A stretch of 64,000 bases of DNA, from the NCBI RefSeq assembly GCF_000023705.1, contig NC_012968.1, positions 1,984,001 to 2,048,000 on the forward strand. The letters are read 5' to 3'. The translations under genes were made by a program, and so were the position numbers. The number at the start of each line of letters is the position of its first letter. Within the stretch, counting starts at the first letter, position 1. The notes beneath the pieces are model-generated. The model had not been told where the DNA came from, searched no databases, and saw only the letters and a program-made list of their open reading frames with translations. This stretch comes from Methylotenera mobilis JLW8 (GTDB taxonomy: Bacteria; Pseudomonadota; Gammaproteobacteria; Burkholderiales; Methylophilaceae). Below are positions 56,442 through 64,000 of this stretch, piece after piece.

Positions 56442-56879
56442 ATGCCTAAATTAGCCGCCACCATTCAATACGCCAGCGATGCTGACAATATCCCCAGTGC
56501 CAGCCTGTTTCGCAAATGGGCCAAGGCTGCGCTGCGGGTAGATACTGAAGTCACCATCCGCATAGTGGATGCCGCAGAAGGTCAGTCACTCAATAACACC
56601 TATCGCGGCAAAGATTATGCAACTAATGTGCTGACCTTCCCTCTTACAGAAGAGCCCTACCTGATGGGCGATATCATCATTTGCGCACCGGTAGTGGCTG
56701 CCGAAGCGGAAGCGCAGCACAAAAGCCTGGAAGCGCATTATGCGCATTTAACCGTGCATGGCATCTTGCATTTGCACGGTTACGACCATGAAATCGAGGC
56801 ACAGGCAGAGCTGATGGAAGGCTTAGAAACTGCAATTGTCACAAAATTAGGGTATGCTTCGCCTTATCTCATTACATAG
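56442..56879 (+). CDS. ybeY: Endoribonuclease YbeY
   Basis: The 145-residue protein has the zinc-binding H-x3-H-x5-H motif in LTVHGILHLHGYDHE and the preceding LNNTYRGKDYATNVLTFP loop. It matures the 3' end of 16S rRNA and takes part in ribosome quality control. Its position after phoH and before corC is conserved. Confidence 0.95.
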   Translation: MPKLAATIQYASDADNIPSASLFRKWAKAALRVDTEVTIRIVDAAEGQSLNNTYRGKDYATNVLTFPLTEEPYLMGDIIICAPVVAAEAEAQHKSLEAHYAHLTVHGILHLHGYDHEIEAQAELMEGLETAIVTKLGYASPYLIT

Positions 56880-56890
56880 GACGCCAACTA

Positions 56891-57781
56891 ATGGCAACCG
56901 AGTCGGAAAAACCAAGTAACTATAAATCAAGCATCCATAAATTAAGTAACAAGCCTAGCTTGTTAGAACGTTTAAGTAATTTCTTATTGCGGGAGCCAGA
57001 AGACCGCGAACAGCTGGTCGAACTGCTGCACGCTGCATATGAAAACAGCTTAATGGATGCAGACTCACTCGCCATGATCGAAGGCGTGCTGCAAGTCAGT
57101 GAAATGCAAGTGCGCGACATCATGATTCCGCGCTCACAAATAGATGTCATCGACATCACTGACCCACCTGAAGTATTTATTCCTAATGTGATTGAAACCG
57201 CGCACTCGCGCTTTCCTGTGATTGAAGGCAACAAAAACGATGTGATCGGCATTTTGCTGGCCAAAGACTTATTGCGCTACTACGCAGGTGAAGACTTTGA
57301 AGTGCGCGACATGCTGCGCCCTGCCGTGTTCATTCCGGAAGCCAAACGCCTCAACGTATTGTTACAAGAGTTCCGCAGCAACCGCAACCATATTGCCATT
57401 GTGGTGGATGAATATGGTGGCGTGGCCGGCCTAGTCACGATTGAAGACGTATTGGAGCAAATTGTAGGCGATATCGAAGATGAGTACGACTACGACGAAG
57501 ATGAAGACAACATCATTCAGAACGCAGAAGGTCAATTCCGGGTAAAAGCACTCACAGAGATTGCAGACTTTAATGACATCATCGGCACTAGCCTTAGTGA
57601 CGAAGAGTTCTCCACCATAGGTGGCTTAATTGTGAACAAGTTTGGCCATTTACCCAAACGCAATGAAGAAGTCAGTTTCAGCGGCATCCACGTCAAAGTG
57701 CTACGTGCAGACAGTCGCCGCCTGCACAGCATTTTAGTCTCAGTGACACCTGAGCCTGATGTAGACGACGACGGCGAGTAA
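56891..57781 (+). CDS. corC: CorC/HlyC-type CBS-domain protein (Mg/Co efflux accessory)
   Basis: The 296-residue protein has two CBS domains (VRDIMIPRSQIDVIDITDPP to the NRNHIAIVVDEYGGVAGLVT segment) and the C-terminal CorC_HlyC domain (IIGTSLSDEEFSTIGGLIVN). It has no N-terminal DUF21 membrane part, like E. coli CorC/YbeX. It affects metal homeostasis and ribosome function. It ends the operon. Confidence 0.94.
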   Translation: MATESEKPSNYKSSIHKLSNKPSLLERLSNFLLREPEDREQLVELLHAAYENSLMDADSLAMIEGVLQVSEMQVRDIMIPRSQIDVIDITDPPEVFIPNVIETAHSRFPVIEGNKNDVIGILLAKDLLRYYAGEDFEVRDMLRPAVFIPEAKRLNVLLQEFRSNRNHIAIVVDEYGGVAGLVTIEDVLEQIVGDIEDEYDYDEDEDNIIQNAEGQFRVKALTEIADFNDIIGTSLSDEEFSTIGGLIVNKFGHLPKRNEEVSFSGIHVKVLRADSRRLHSILVSVTPEPDVDDDGE

Positions 57782-57942
57782 CACTACCCAGCCTTAAAAC
57801 TCCGCTTTAGATTAGATAGATAAAGAACCAAGCTAGAGAATCAAGTAGGGAACTAAATCTCGAGATTCACTTCATAGCTCTATGCTGTGGTGAATTTCGA
57901 TACTTTATTCCTAACAGGAATCCAATTTAACGGGAGTTCTTT

Positions 57943-58329
57943 ATGAAGCGCATATTATTTGTTTGGCTATTTATTACGCAGGCGTTATTAGTACAAACTG
58001 CAGCGGCAGATGAAGCCCCTAGTACTGCGGCTGCCATCCCAACCGTAGAACAGGACTTTGTAAAAGCCATCAATCAGTTTAGTAAAGCCCAAATTCTTGC
58101 GCAATTTGGCGAACCAGCAAAATCTGACGATGTGAAGGTAAAAGGCAGCGGTAAAGTAGTGGCTTCCATTTGGCTGTACCATTTTATTAACACCGCCGCT
58201 GATGGGTCTTACTACGAAACCACCGAACTGGATTTTATTGATGATAAAGTGGTGATGGTTGCTTTCTTAAAAAATGATGGCAGTGAGGGCCCCGAGGCCA
58301 GCCAGCAATATGAAGTGCCTATTAGGTAA
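57943..58329 (+). CDS. Small exported protein of unknown function
   Basis: The 128-residue protein has a signal peptide (LFVWLFITQALLVQTAAADE). A short globular region follows whose pattern (FSKAQILAQFGEPAKSDDV…SIWLYHFINTAADGSYYETT…IDDKVVMVAFL) recalls BamE/SmpA-type folds, where a GxP turn precedes beta strands. There is no lipobox. A good GGGAG lies before the ATG, and an inverted repeat (ATTCAC/GTGAAT, 57865–57895) is in the upstream region. It is followed by a terminator. Function unknown. Confidence 0.65.
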   Translation: MKRILFVWLFITQALLVQTAAADEAPSTAAAIPTVEQDFVKAINQFSKAQILAQFGEPAKSDDVKVKGSGKVVASIWLYHFINTAADGSYYETTELDFIDDKVVMVAFLKNDGSEGPEASQQYEVPIR

Positions 58330-58340
58330 CATTCCCAAAT

Positions 58341-58368
58341 AAAAAAAGCGCCGTTAAGGCGCTTTTTT
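58341..58368. terminator. Bidirectional terminator between 57943–58329 and mscL
   Basis: AAAAAGCGCC pairs with GGCGCTTTTT around a GTTAA loop. It suits both convergent genes. Confidence 0.9.
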
Positions 58369-58394
58369 ATCTTGAACTACAATATTAAATAACT

Positions 58395-58817
58395 CTATTT
58401 TTTCAACGCGTCACGGATCTCACGTAACAGTAGGATATCTTCCGCTGTTGGTGCAGGCGCTGGTGCTGGCTCAGCCTTTTTCAGGCGGTTCATTTGCTTC
58501 ACCAGCATGAAAATCACAAACGCCAAGATAACAAAATTAATCACAATGGTTAAAAAATTACCATAGGCCAGCATGGGTACACCCGCTTGCTTCAGTGCAG
58601 CATAAGTACCTGCATTACCTTCCGGAATGGCCGCTAAGGCAATAAACATATTGCTAAAGTCTACATTACCCACAATTTTACCAATCAGCGGCATAATAAT
58701 ATCGCCCACTAAAGAATCGACAATTTTCCCAAATGCAGCGCCAATGATGACACCTACTGCTAAATCCATGACATTGCCTTTTAAAGCAAATTGTTTAAAT
58801 TCGGACGCGATACTCAT
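58395..58817 (-). CDS. mscL: Large-conductance mechanosensitive channel MscL
   Basis: The 140-residue protein has the MscL N-terminal amphipathic helix and TM1 ([20 protein letters not shown], then [18 protein letters not shown]). TM2 is [20 protein letters not shown], and the C-terminal bundle is [20 protein letters not shown]. It opens under membrane tension to release solutes on osmotic downshock. It is monocistronic on the minus strand. Confidence 0.97.
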   Translation of the reverse strand: MSIASEFKQFALKGNVMDLAVGVIIGAAFGKIVDSLVGDIIMPLIGKIVGNVDFSNMFIALAAIPEGNAGTYAALKQAGVPMLAYGNFLTIVINFVILAFVIFMLVKQMNRLKKAEPAPAPAPTAEDILLLREIRDALKK

Positions 58818-59010
58818 GCATTTCTCCAGTCATAAAGTTGTACAGACAGGCACAACGTCTGTAGCGGGTATAGTTAACTTCGAATATTTTCTTACTTGGT
58901 AATTAAATATATGACTTATATAGCCACCATGTCAACATAACCAGTCCTCGCAGCATAATTTAGACGTTAATTTTTGTTATCTAAGGCACTAACAAGCTAC
59001 AATTCGTAGC

Positions 59011-60516
59011 ATGCTATTTTCTAAATCCAACCCTGCAATCAAAACCATCATACTCTTCGCACTAGGTGCTTTTGGTGTGCTTGGCTTTGCGCCTTACTAC
59101 TTTTATCCGGCCAGCATACTCTCGCTGATTGGCGTTATCTATTTCATTACCCTAAGTGACTCAGCAAAATCTGCCGCCATTAGTGGCTTCACTTATGGTC
59201 TAGGCTTATTTAGTGTAGGTATTTATTGGATTTATATTAGCCTACATACCTATGGCGGCATGCCTGGCATTATGGCGGCTTTCTCCACCTTGGTGCTAGC
59301 CGCATTTTTGGCATTATTTCCGGCTGCGGTCGGTGCTTTAAGCAAAAAACTGGGGCAACAGCCCAGCGCTACCATCATAGCGATTCCAGTATTGTGGGCA
59401 CTCGCAGACTGGGTAAGAAGCTGGATATTCACCGGATTTCCTTGGCTGACGATTGGCTACAGCCAAGTGCCTATCAGCCCATTGGCCGGCTACATGCCAA
59501 TTATCGGCGTATATGGTGTTACTTTGATTACCGTATTAATCGCCAGCGTGATTGGCGTGTGGTTAGCGCATAAACCCACACCAGCTTGGCGGCGTGGCGC
59601 GCTCAGCGCCATGCTAGTAATCGCCGCAACCGGCTATGGGTTAAAACAGATAGCGTGGACCACGCCCATAGGCAAACCGATTAGCGTGAGCCTTTTGCAA
59701 GGCAATATTGAACAAAACCTGAAATGGGCACCCGAGCTTGCTGAACGCACTATGCTGCAATATCTGGCCATGACTGAACAAAGCAGCGCTAAATTAATTG
59801 TACTGCCAGAAACTGCGTTGCCAGTCATTGCTAGCGAGGTTCCTGATGAATTAAAAACAAGAATACTTGCACACGCCCATAAAAACCAAGGCGACATCCT
59901 GGTGGGCATGATTGAGCGAGAAAATGGCGAATATTTTAATAGCGTACTCAGTTATGGTAGCGCGCAAACGCTGACCTATCGTAAATCTCACCTAGTACCA
60001 TTTGGTGAGTTTATTCCATTAAAAGTGGCATTTGGCTGGATATACCGCGACTGGCTCAATATGCCGTTGAGCGACTTATCGCGCGGCGCCCAATATCAGC
60101 AGCCGATGACCGTGGCTGGCGCAAAAGTGGCTGTGAACATTTGCTATGAAGATGTATTCGGCGAAGAAATCATACGCCAGTTACCAATGGCTTCGTTACT
60201 GGTCAATGTAAGTAACGATGCATGGTACGGTGAATCATATGCGGCAGACCAGCATTTACAGTTTTCTCAAGCACGCGCACTGGAAACCGGACGCATGATG
60301 CTACGCGCCACCAATACTGGCGCCACCGCGATTATTGACCATAAAGGCTATCTAGCGGCACACGCACCGCATTTTGTACAAACATCACTGGATGGCTATG
60401 CCCAGGGCTACACCGGCACAACCCCTTATGTATATTGGGGAAACTGGCTATTTCTGAGCCTATGCTTAGGCTTATTACTCTACTTATGGCGACGTAACAG
60501 AATGTCATCAAGATAA
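59011..60516 (+). CDS. lnt: Apolipoprotein N-acyltransferase Lnt
   Basis: The 501-residue protein has about six N-terminal spans, then the periplasmic nitrilase-fold domain. The triad is visible: Glu in [12 protein letters not shown], Lys in [15 protein letters not shown] and Cys in [14 protein letters not shown] final span lies at the C terminus. It adds the third acyl chain to lipoproteins in the inner membrane, needed for Lol export. It follows the corC region as usual, with the 57943–58329 gene and mscL inserted between. Confidence 0.95.
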   Translation: MLFSKSNPAIKTIILFALGAFGVLGFAPYYFYPASILSLIGVIYFITLSDSAKSAAISGFTYGLGLFSVGIYWIYISLHTYGGMPGIMAAFSTLVLAAFLALFPAAVGALSKKLGQQPSATIIAIPVLWALADWVRSWIFTGFPWLTIGYSQVPISPLAGYMPIIGVYGVTLITVLIASVIGVWLAHKPTPAWRRGALSAMLVIAATGYGLKQIAWTTPIGKPISVSLLQGNIEQNLKWAPELAERTMLQYLAMTEQSSAKLIVLPETALPVIASEVPDELKTRILAHAHKNQGDILVGMIERENGEYFNSVLSYGSAQTLTYRKSHLVPFGEFIPLKVAFGWIYRDWLNMPLSDLSRGAQYQQPMTVAGAKVAVNICYEDVFGEEIIRQLPMASLLVNVSNDAWYGESYAADQHLQFSQARALETGRMMLRATNTGATAIIDHKGYLAAHAPHFVQTSLDGYAQGYTGTTPYVYWGNWLFLSLCLGLLLYLWRRNRMSSR

Positions 60517-60580
60517 AACCTATTGCAAGATTACAAAACCAAGTAAAATTGCACTTTTCGCCAATTTTAACAAACACATC

Positions 60581-61537
60581 ATGGCTTTAACATTTCAAGA
60601 GATTATTCTCACCCTACAAAAATACTGGAGCGACAAAGGCTGTGCGCTTCTGCAATCTTATGACATGGAAGTCGGCGCTGGCACCTCGCACACTGCGACC
60701 TTTTTACGCTCATTAGGCCCAGAGCCATGGAAAGCTGCTTACGTGCAGCCAAGCCGCCGCCCAAAAGATGGTCGTTATGGCGAAAACCCAAACCGTTTAC
60801 AGCACTATTACCAATTCCAGGTAGTATTAAAACCCGCACCCGCCGATATTTTGGAGCTGTACCTAGGCTCACTGGAAGCGCTAGGTTTTGACCTCAAACA
60901 AAACGACATCCGCTTTGTAGAGGATGACTGGGAAAACCCAACACTAGGCGCATGGGGCTTAGGCTGGGAAGTCTGGCTCAACGGTATGGAAGTTACACAG
61001 TTTACTTACTTCCAACAGGTAGGCGGCATAGACTGCAAACCGATTACCGGTGAAATCACCTACGGCCTAGAGCGCTTGGCCATGTACCTGCAAGGCGTAG
61101 AGAATGTGTACGACCTGACTTGGACAGTCGATGCCAATGGCAAAGCCTTAAGCTATGGCGACGTGTACCTGCAAAACGAACAAGAGCAAAGTGCCTACAA
61201 CTTTGAGCACTCTGACGCTGACTTCTTGTTTACCGCTTTCAATGCGCATGAAAAACAAGCCAAGCATTTGATGGATAACCAATTGGCGCTACCAGCTTAC
61301 GAGCAAGTGCTGAAAGCCGCGCATACCTTTAACTTACTTGATGCTCGTGGTGCAATTTCTGTTACCGAGCGCGCGGGCTACATTGGCCGCATTCGCAACT
61401 TAGCTCGCTCTGTTGCCGCCAGCTACTTGGATAGCCGCGCTAGACTTGGCTTCCCGATGGCGCCAAAAGACTGGGCCGATGAAGTGCTAACCAAGCTTGA
61501 TAAAGAAAAACAAGAAAAAGATAAGAAGGTTGCTTAA
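60581..61537 (+). CDS. glyQ: Glycyl-tRNA synthetase alpha subunit
   Basis: The 318-residue protein begins with the family pattern [20 protein letters not shown] and contains [20 protein letters not shown] and [19 protein letters not shown]. It is the catalytic subunit of the alpha2beta2 class II enzyme. It is followed after three bases by glyS. Confidence 0.98.
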   Translation: MALTFQEIILTLQKYWSDKGCALLQSYDMEVGAGTSHTATFLRSLGPEPWKAAYVQPSRRPKDGRYGENPNRLQHYYQFQVVLKPAPADILELYLGSLEALGFDLKQNDIRFVEDDWENPTLGAWGLGWEVWLNGMEVTQFTYFQQVGGIDCKPITGEITYGLERLAMYLQGVENVYDLTWTVDANGKALSYGDVYLQNEQEQSAYNFEHSDADFLFTAFNAHEKQAKHLMDNQLALPAYEQVLKAAHTFNLLDARGAISVTERAGYIGRIRNLARSVAASYLDSRARLGFPMAPKDWADEVLTKLDKEKQEKDKKVA

Positions 61538-61540
61538 ATC

Positions 61541-63652
61541 ATGTCACAACAAAACTTACTTGTAGAATTATTTGTAGAAGAATTGCCGCCAAAAGCACTG
61601 AAAAAACTAGGCGATGCATTCAGCAGCACATTATTTGAAACCTTAAAGCTGCAAGGCTTATCTGCTGACAATTCAGTGGTGACTTCTTTTGCCACACCAC
61701 GCCGCTTAGCGGCACACATTACCGCCATTGCAGCGCAAGCGAAAGATAAACAAATCTCGCAAAAGCTGATGCCAGTGAGCGTAGGCTTGGATGCCAACGG
61801 CAACGCCACCCCTGCCCTGATTAAGCGCTTAAATGGCATGGGCTTGGATGAAAGCGCAGTTTCACAGCTAACCAAACAAATGGATGGCAAAAACGAAGCA
61901 TTGTTTTTAGAAGTAACGCAAAAAGGTGCCGTGTTAAAGGATGGTTTACAAAAAGCCATTGAAGAAGCCATTCAAAAACTGCCTATTCCTAAAGTGATGA
62001 CTTACCAGCTAGCTGATGGCTGGAGCAGTGTTAACTTTGTGCGCCCAGCGCATGGCTTGATCGCCCTGCATGGTAGCGATATTGTTGCGACCAGCGCGCT
62101 AGGCTTAAGCGCAGGCAATCAAACACAAGGCCACCGCTTTGAGGCGAAAAGTGCGACTGTGGTGATTAAAAACGCTGACAGCTATGCGGAGCAACTAGAA
62201 ACAGAAGGCGCGGTAATTGCCAGCTTTGCAGAACGCCGTGCTGAGATCGTGCGCCAGCTTACTGCCGCAGCCGCAAAAGAAGGCTTAAAACCGATTGACG
62301 ACGACGCCTTACTGGACGAAGTAACCGCCTTGGTGGAGCGTCCAAATGTAGTATTAGGTCAATTTGAAGCTGAGTTTTTGGAAGTGCCGCAAGAGTGCTT
62401 GATTCTGACCATGAAGGCGAATCAAAAGTACTTCCCATTGCTAGACAGCAACAACAAACTGACCAATAAGTTTTTAATCGTGTCTAACATTTGCCCAGCC
62501 GACCCATCGGCGGTCATTGGTGGTAACGAACGTGTGGTACGCCCACGCTTAGCCGATGCTAAATTTTTCTTCGACCAAGACCGCAAGAAAACGCTGGAAT
62601 CACGCACTAGCAGCCTAGAAAAAGTGGTTTACCACAACAAGCTAGGCTCACAAGGCCAGCGTAGCCAACGTGTAGTGGCTATTGCCAACGCCATTGGTAA
62701 ACAATTGGGCGGTGCTGAATTAGCAGCAAAAGCGGCCCTCGCTGCGCAACTATCAAAAACTGACCTGATTACCGATATGGTAGGCGAGTTCCCAGAGCTG
62801 CAAGGCATCATGGGCCGTTACTATGCACAGCACGAAGGCTTGGATAACGACGTTGCATTTGCGATTGAAGATCACTACAAGCCACGCTTTGCGGGCGACG
62901 ACTTGCCGCGCAACCAAGTGGGCATTACCGTAGCATTGGCAGATAAGCTGGAAACGCTAGTGGGCTTATTCAGCATAGGCGAGAAACCTACCGGTGATAA
63001 AGACCCGTTTGCCTTACGCAGACAAGCACTGGGCATTATCCGCATGCTGATTGAAAGCAAACTGCCATTGGCGTTTGAACAGCTGATACATGATGTACTG
63101 GCAGCATTCGAGCACGATGCAGCTAATACTGCGGCTACCGTGCAGGCGATCAAAGAGTTCTGCTTTGATCGCTTGAGCGTTAACTTGCGTGAAAATGGCG
63201 CGACTGCACAAGAAGTAGATGCAGTGCTGTCACTTGACCCAGCGCTACTGAGTGAAGTCCCGCAGCGTCTGGCTGCTGTACGCACGTTCGCTGAGCTTGC
63301 TGAGGCCCCTGCTTTAGCCGCGGCTAACAAACGCGTCAGCAATATCCTGAAAAAAGTAGAAGACGAAATTCAAGCACAAGTGAATGTAAGCTTACTGCAA
63401 GAGGCTGCTGAAGTTGCGCTGAATAATGCACTAATCGCAGTAAAACCAGAAGCAGATAAACAGTTTGAAAACGGGGACTACACCAGCTCGCTGAAGGCGC
63501 TAGCTGCATTAAAGGCGCCGGTGGACGACTTCTTCGACAATGTGATGGTCAATGCAGAGGATGCAGCACTGAAGGCAAACCGTCTGGGCTTGCTGGCAAC
63601 ACTGCACCAAACCATGAACCGTGTCGCTGATTTATCAAAACTGGCTGGTTAA
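61541..63652 (+). CDS. glyS: Glycyl-tRNA synthetase beta subunit
   Basis: The 703-residue protein starts NLLVELFVEELPPKALKKLG. It has the HD-like region typical of GlyS (PELQGIMGRYYAQHEG; GDKDPFALRRQALGIIRML) and a C-terminal anticodon-binding DALR-like region ending near FFDNVMVNAEDAALKANRLG. It binds tRNA-Gly for the alpha subunit. Operon with glyQ. Confidence 0.98.
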   Translation: MSQQNLLVELFVEELPPKALKKLGDAFSSTLFETLKLQGLSADNSVVTSFATPRRLAAHITAIAAQAKDKQISQKLMPVSVGLDANGNATPALIKRLNGMGLDESAVSQLTKQMDGKNEALFLEVTQKGAVLKDGLQKAIEEAIQKLPIPKVMTYQLADGWSSVNFVRPAHGLIALHGSDIVATSALGLSAGNQTQGHRFEAKSATVVIKNADSYAEQLETEGAVIASFAERRAEIVRQLTAAAAKEGLKPIDDDALLDEVTALVERPNVVLGQFEAEFLEVPQECLILTMKANQKYFPLLDSNNKLTNKFLIVSNICPADPSAVIGGNERVVRPRLADAKFFFDQDRKKTLESRTSSLEKVVYHNKLGSQGQRSQRVVAIANAIGKQLGGAELAAKAALAAQLSKTDLITDMVGEFPELQGIMGRYYAQHEGLDNDVAFAIEDHYKPRFAGDDLPRNQVGITVALADKLETLVGLFSIGEKPTGDKDPFALRRQALGIIRMLIESKLPLAFEQLIHDVLAAFEHDAANTAATVQAIKEFCFDRLSVNLRENGATAQEVDAVLSLDPALLSEVPQRLAAVRTFAELAEAPALAAANKRVSNILKKVEDEIQAQVNVSLLQEAAEVALNNALIAVKPEADKQFENGDYTSSLKALAALKAPVDDFFDNVMVNAEDAALKANRLGLLATLHQTMNRVADLSKLAG

Positions 63653-63685
63653 CTACTATACCTTTCCGATTATCTGCTCTTCCGA

Positions 63686-63813
63686 CCGTCATTCCCACTC
63701 AGGTGGGAATACAGTCCGGGAACCCAGTAAAGGTGAAGTACAGGCATGATATTTTACTGTAACAATACTAGATGTTTGAATTACCTAGATTCCCGCCTAC
63801 GCGGGAATGACGG
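63686..63813. repeat. Palindromic intergenic repeat (REP/MITE-like)
   Basis: CCGTCATTCCC at 63686–63696 is the inverted copy of GGGAATGACGG at 63803–63813. Each arm also forms its own small hairpin: TTCCCACTCAGGTGGGAA on the left and TTCCCGCCTACGCGGGAA on the right. This is the shape of the common 'GTCATTCCCGC' dispersed repeats of proteobacteria. No gene lies between the arms. Confidence 0.75.
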
Positions 63814-63822
63814 AGTGTAAAT

Positions 63823-64000
63823 ATGAAACTTGTCATCCTTGATCGCGACGGTGTTATTAATCAAGACTCCGCTAACTTCATTAAAAACCCTAATGAATGG
63901 ATTGCCATTCCCGGCAGCCTTGAGGCCATCGCCCTCTTGAATCAATCAGGATTCCGTGTAGTGGTTGCCACTAATCAATCGGGCGTAAGCCGTGGCTTGT
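63823..64000 (+). CDS. gmhB: D-glycero-beta-D-manno-heptose-1,7-bisphosphate 7-phosphatase GmhB, 3' end cut by window edge
   Basis: The 59 visible residues start MKLVILDRDGVINQDS, the HAD motif I with both catalytic Asp, and include VVVATNQSGVSRGL, the GmhB motif II region. The rest is outside the window. The enzyme removes the 7-phosphate in ADP-heptose synthesis for LPS core. The glyQ–glyS–gmhB order is typical of betaproteobacteria. Confidence 0.92.
   Translation, partial: MKLVILDRDGVINQDSANFIKNPNEWIAIPGSLEAIALLNQSGFRVVVATNQSGVSRGL

Overview
The window looks like a chromosome segment of a betaproteobacterium, most likely a Methylophilaceae member (Methylotenera/Methylophilus-like). This rests on gene order (ispE–tRNA-Gln–prs–rplY–pth–ychF; miaB–phoH–ybeY–corC–lnt; glyQ–glyS–gmhB), the CTC-type L25 and the moderate base composition. 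The species is inference; no search was run.

Left core, 1–24.5 kb. The 3' part of rpoH; a large dynamin-like GTPase; a DUF971–ubiE–ubiJ–ubiB ubiquinone group; an SSS symporter; a tiny GIY-YIG protein; mutM; a Gld-like ABC exporter with two accessory membrane-anchored proteins; a TPR lipoprotein; lolB–ispE–tRNA-Gln–prs–rplY–pth–ychF; then a compact signalling operon made of a PilJ-like/PAS/Hpt/CheA-type kinase, a CheY-like receiver and a CheX-like phosphatase.

Accessory island, about 24.7–39.4 kb. It starts at the 3' end of a tRNA with anticodon CAT, and that tRNA end is repeated at 39350–39370, so the block is bounded by att-like repeats. It is AT-rich and has no integrase. From left to right it holds: (a) a reverse transcriptase, a highly folded 170-nt intergenic segment and a SLATT-type membrane protein, a probable anti-phage RT system and the most interesting item here; (b) an IS3-family element whose flanks do not match, lying between a truncated gene and a decayed umuC 3' end; (c) a five-gene MORC-like ATPase / Z1 helicase / PD-(D/E)XK nuclease / AIPR / DNA cytosine methyltransferase operon, a predicted restriction-type defence system; (d) a convergent HNH endonuclease of different base composition. 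A second tRNA-end/terminator/paired-repeat motif at 39350–39436, followed by a DUF2971 gene, suggests an older element in tandem.

Metal and flagellar region, 40.6–45.8 kb. A small cluster resembling a metal-handling operon (His/Met-rich exported protein, outer-membrane-like protein, HMA protein, MerT-like protein with a Cys-Cys pair) is followed by flhD without flhC, then flhF and an FlhG/MinD-like protein that lacks the usual P-loop lysine.

Right core, 45.8–64 kb. EF-hand proteins, nhaA, a FemAB-like acyltransferase, ompR–envZ, cysG, the miaB–phoH–psiE–ybeY–corC group, mscL, lnt, glyQ–glyS, a palindromic dispersed-type repeat and the 5' end of gmhB. No rRNA genes and no CRISPR array were seen.
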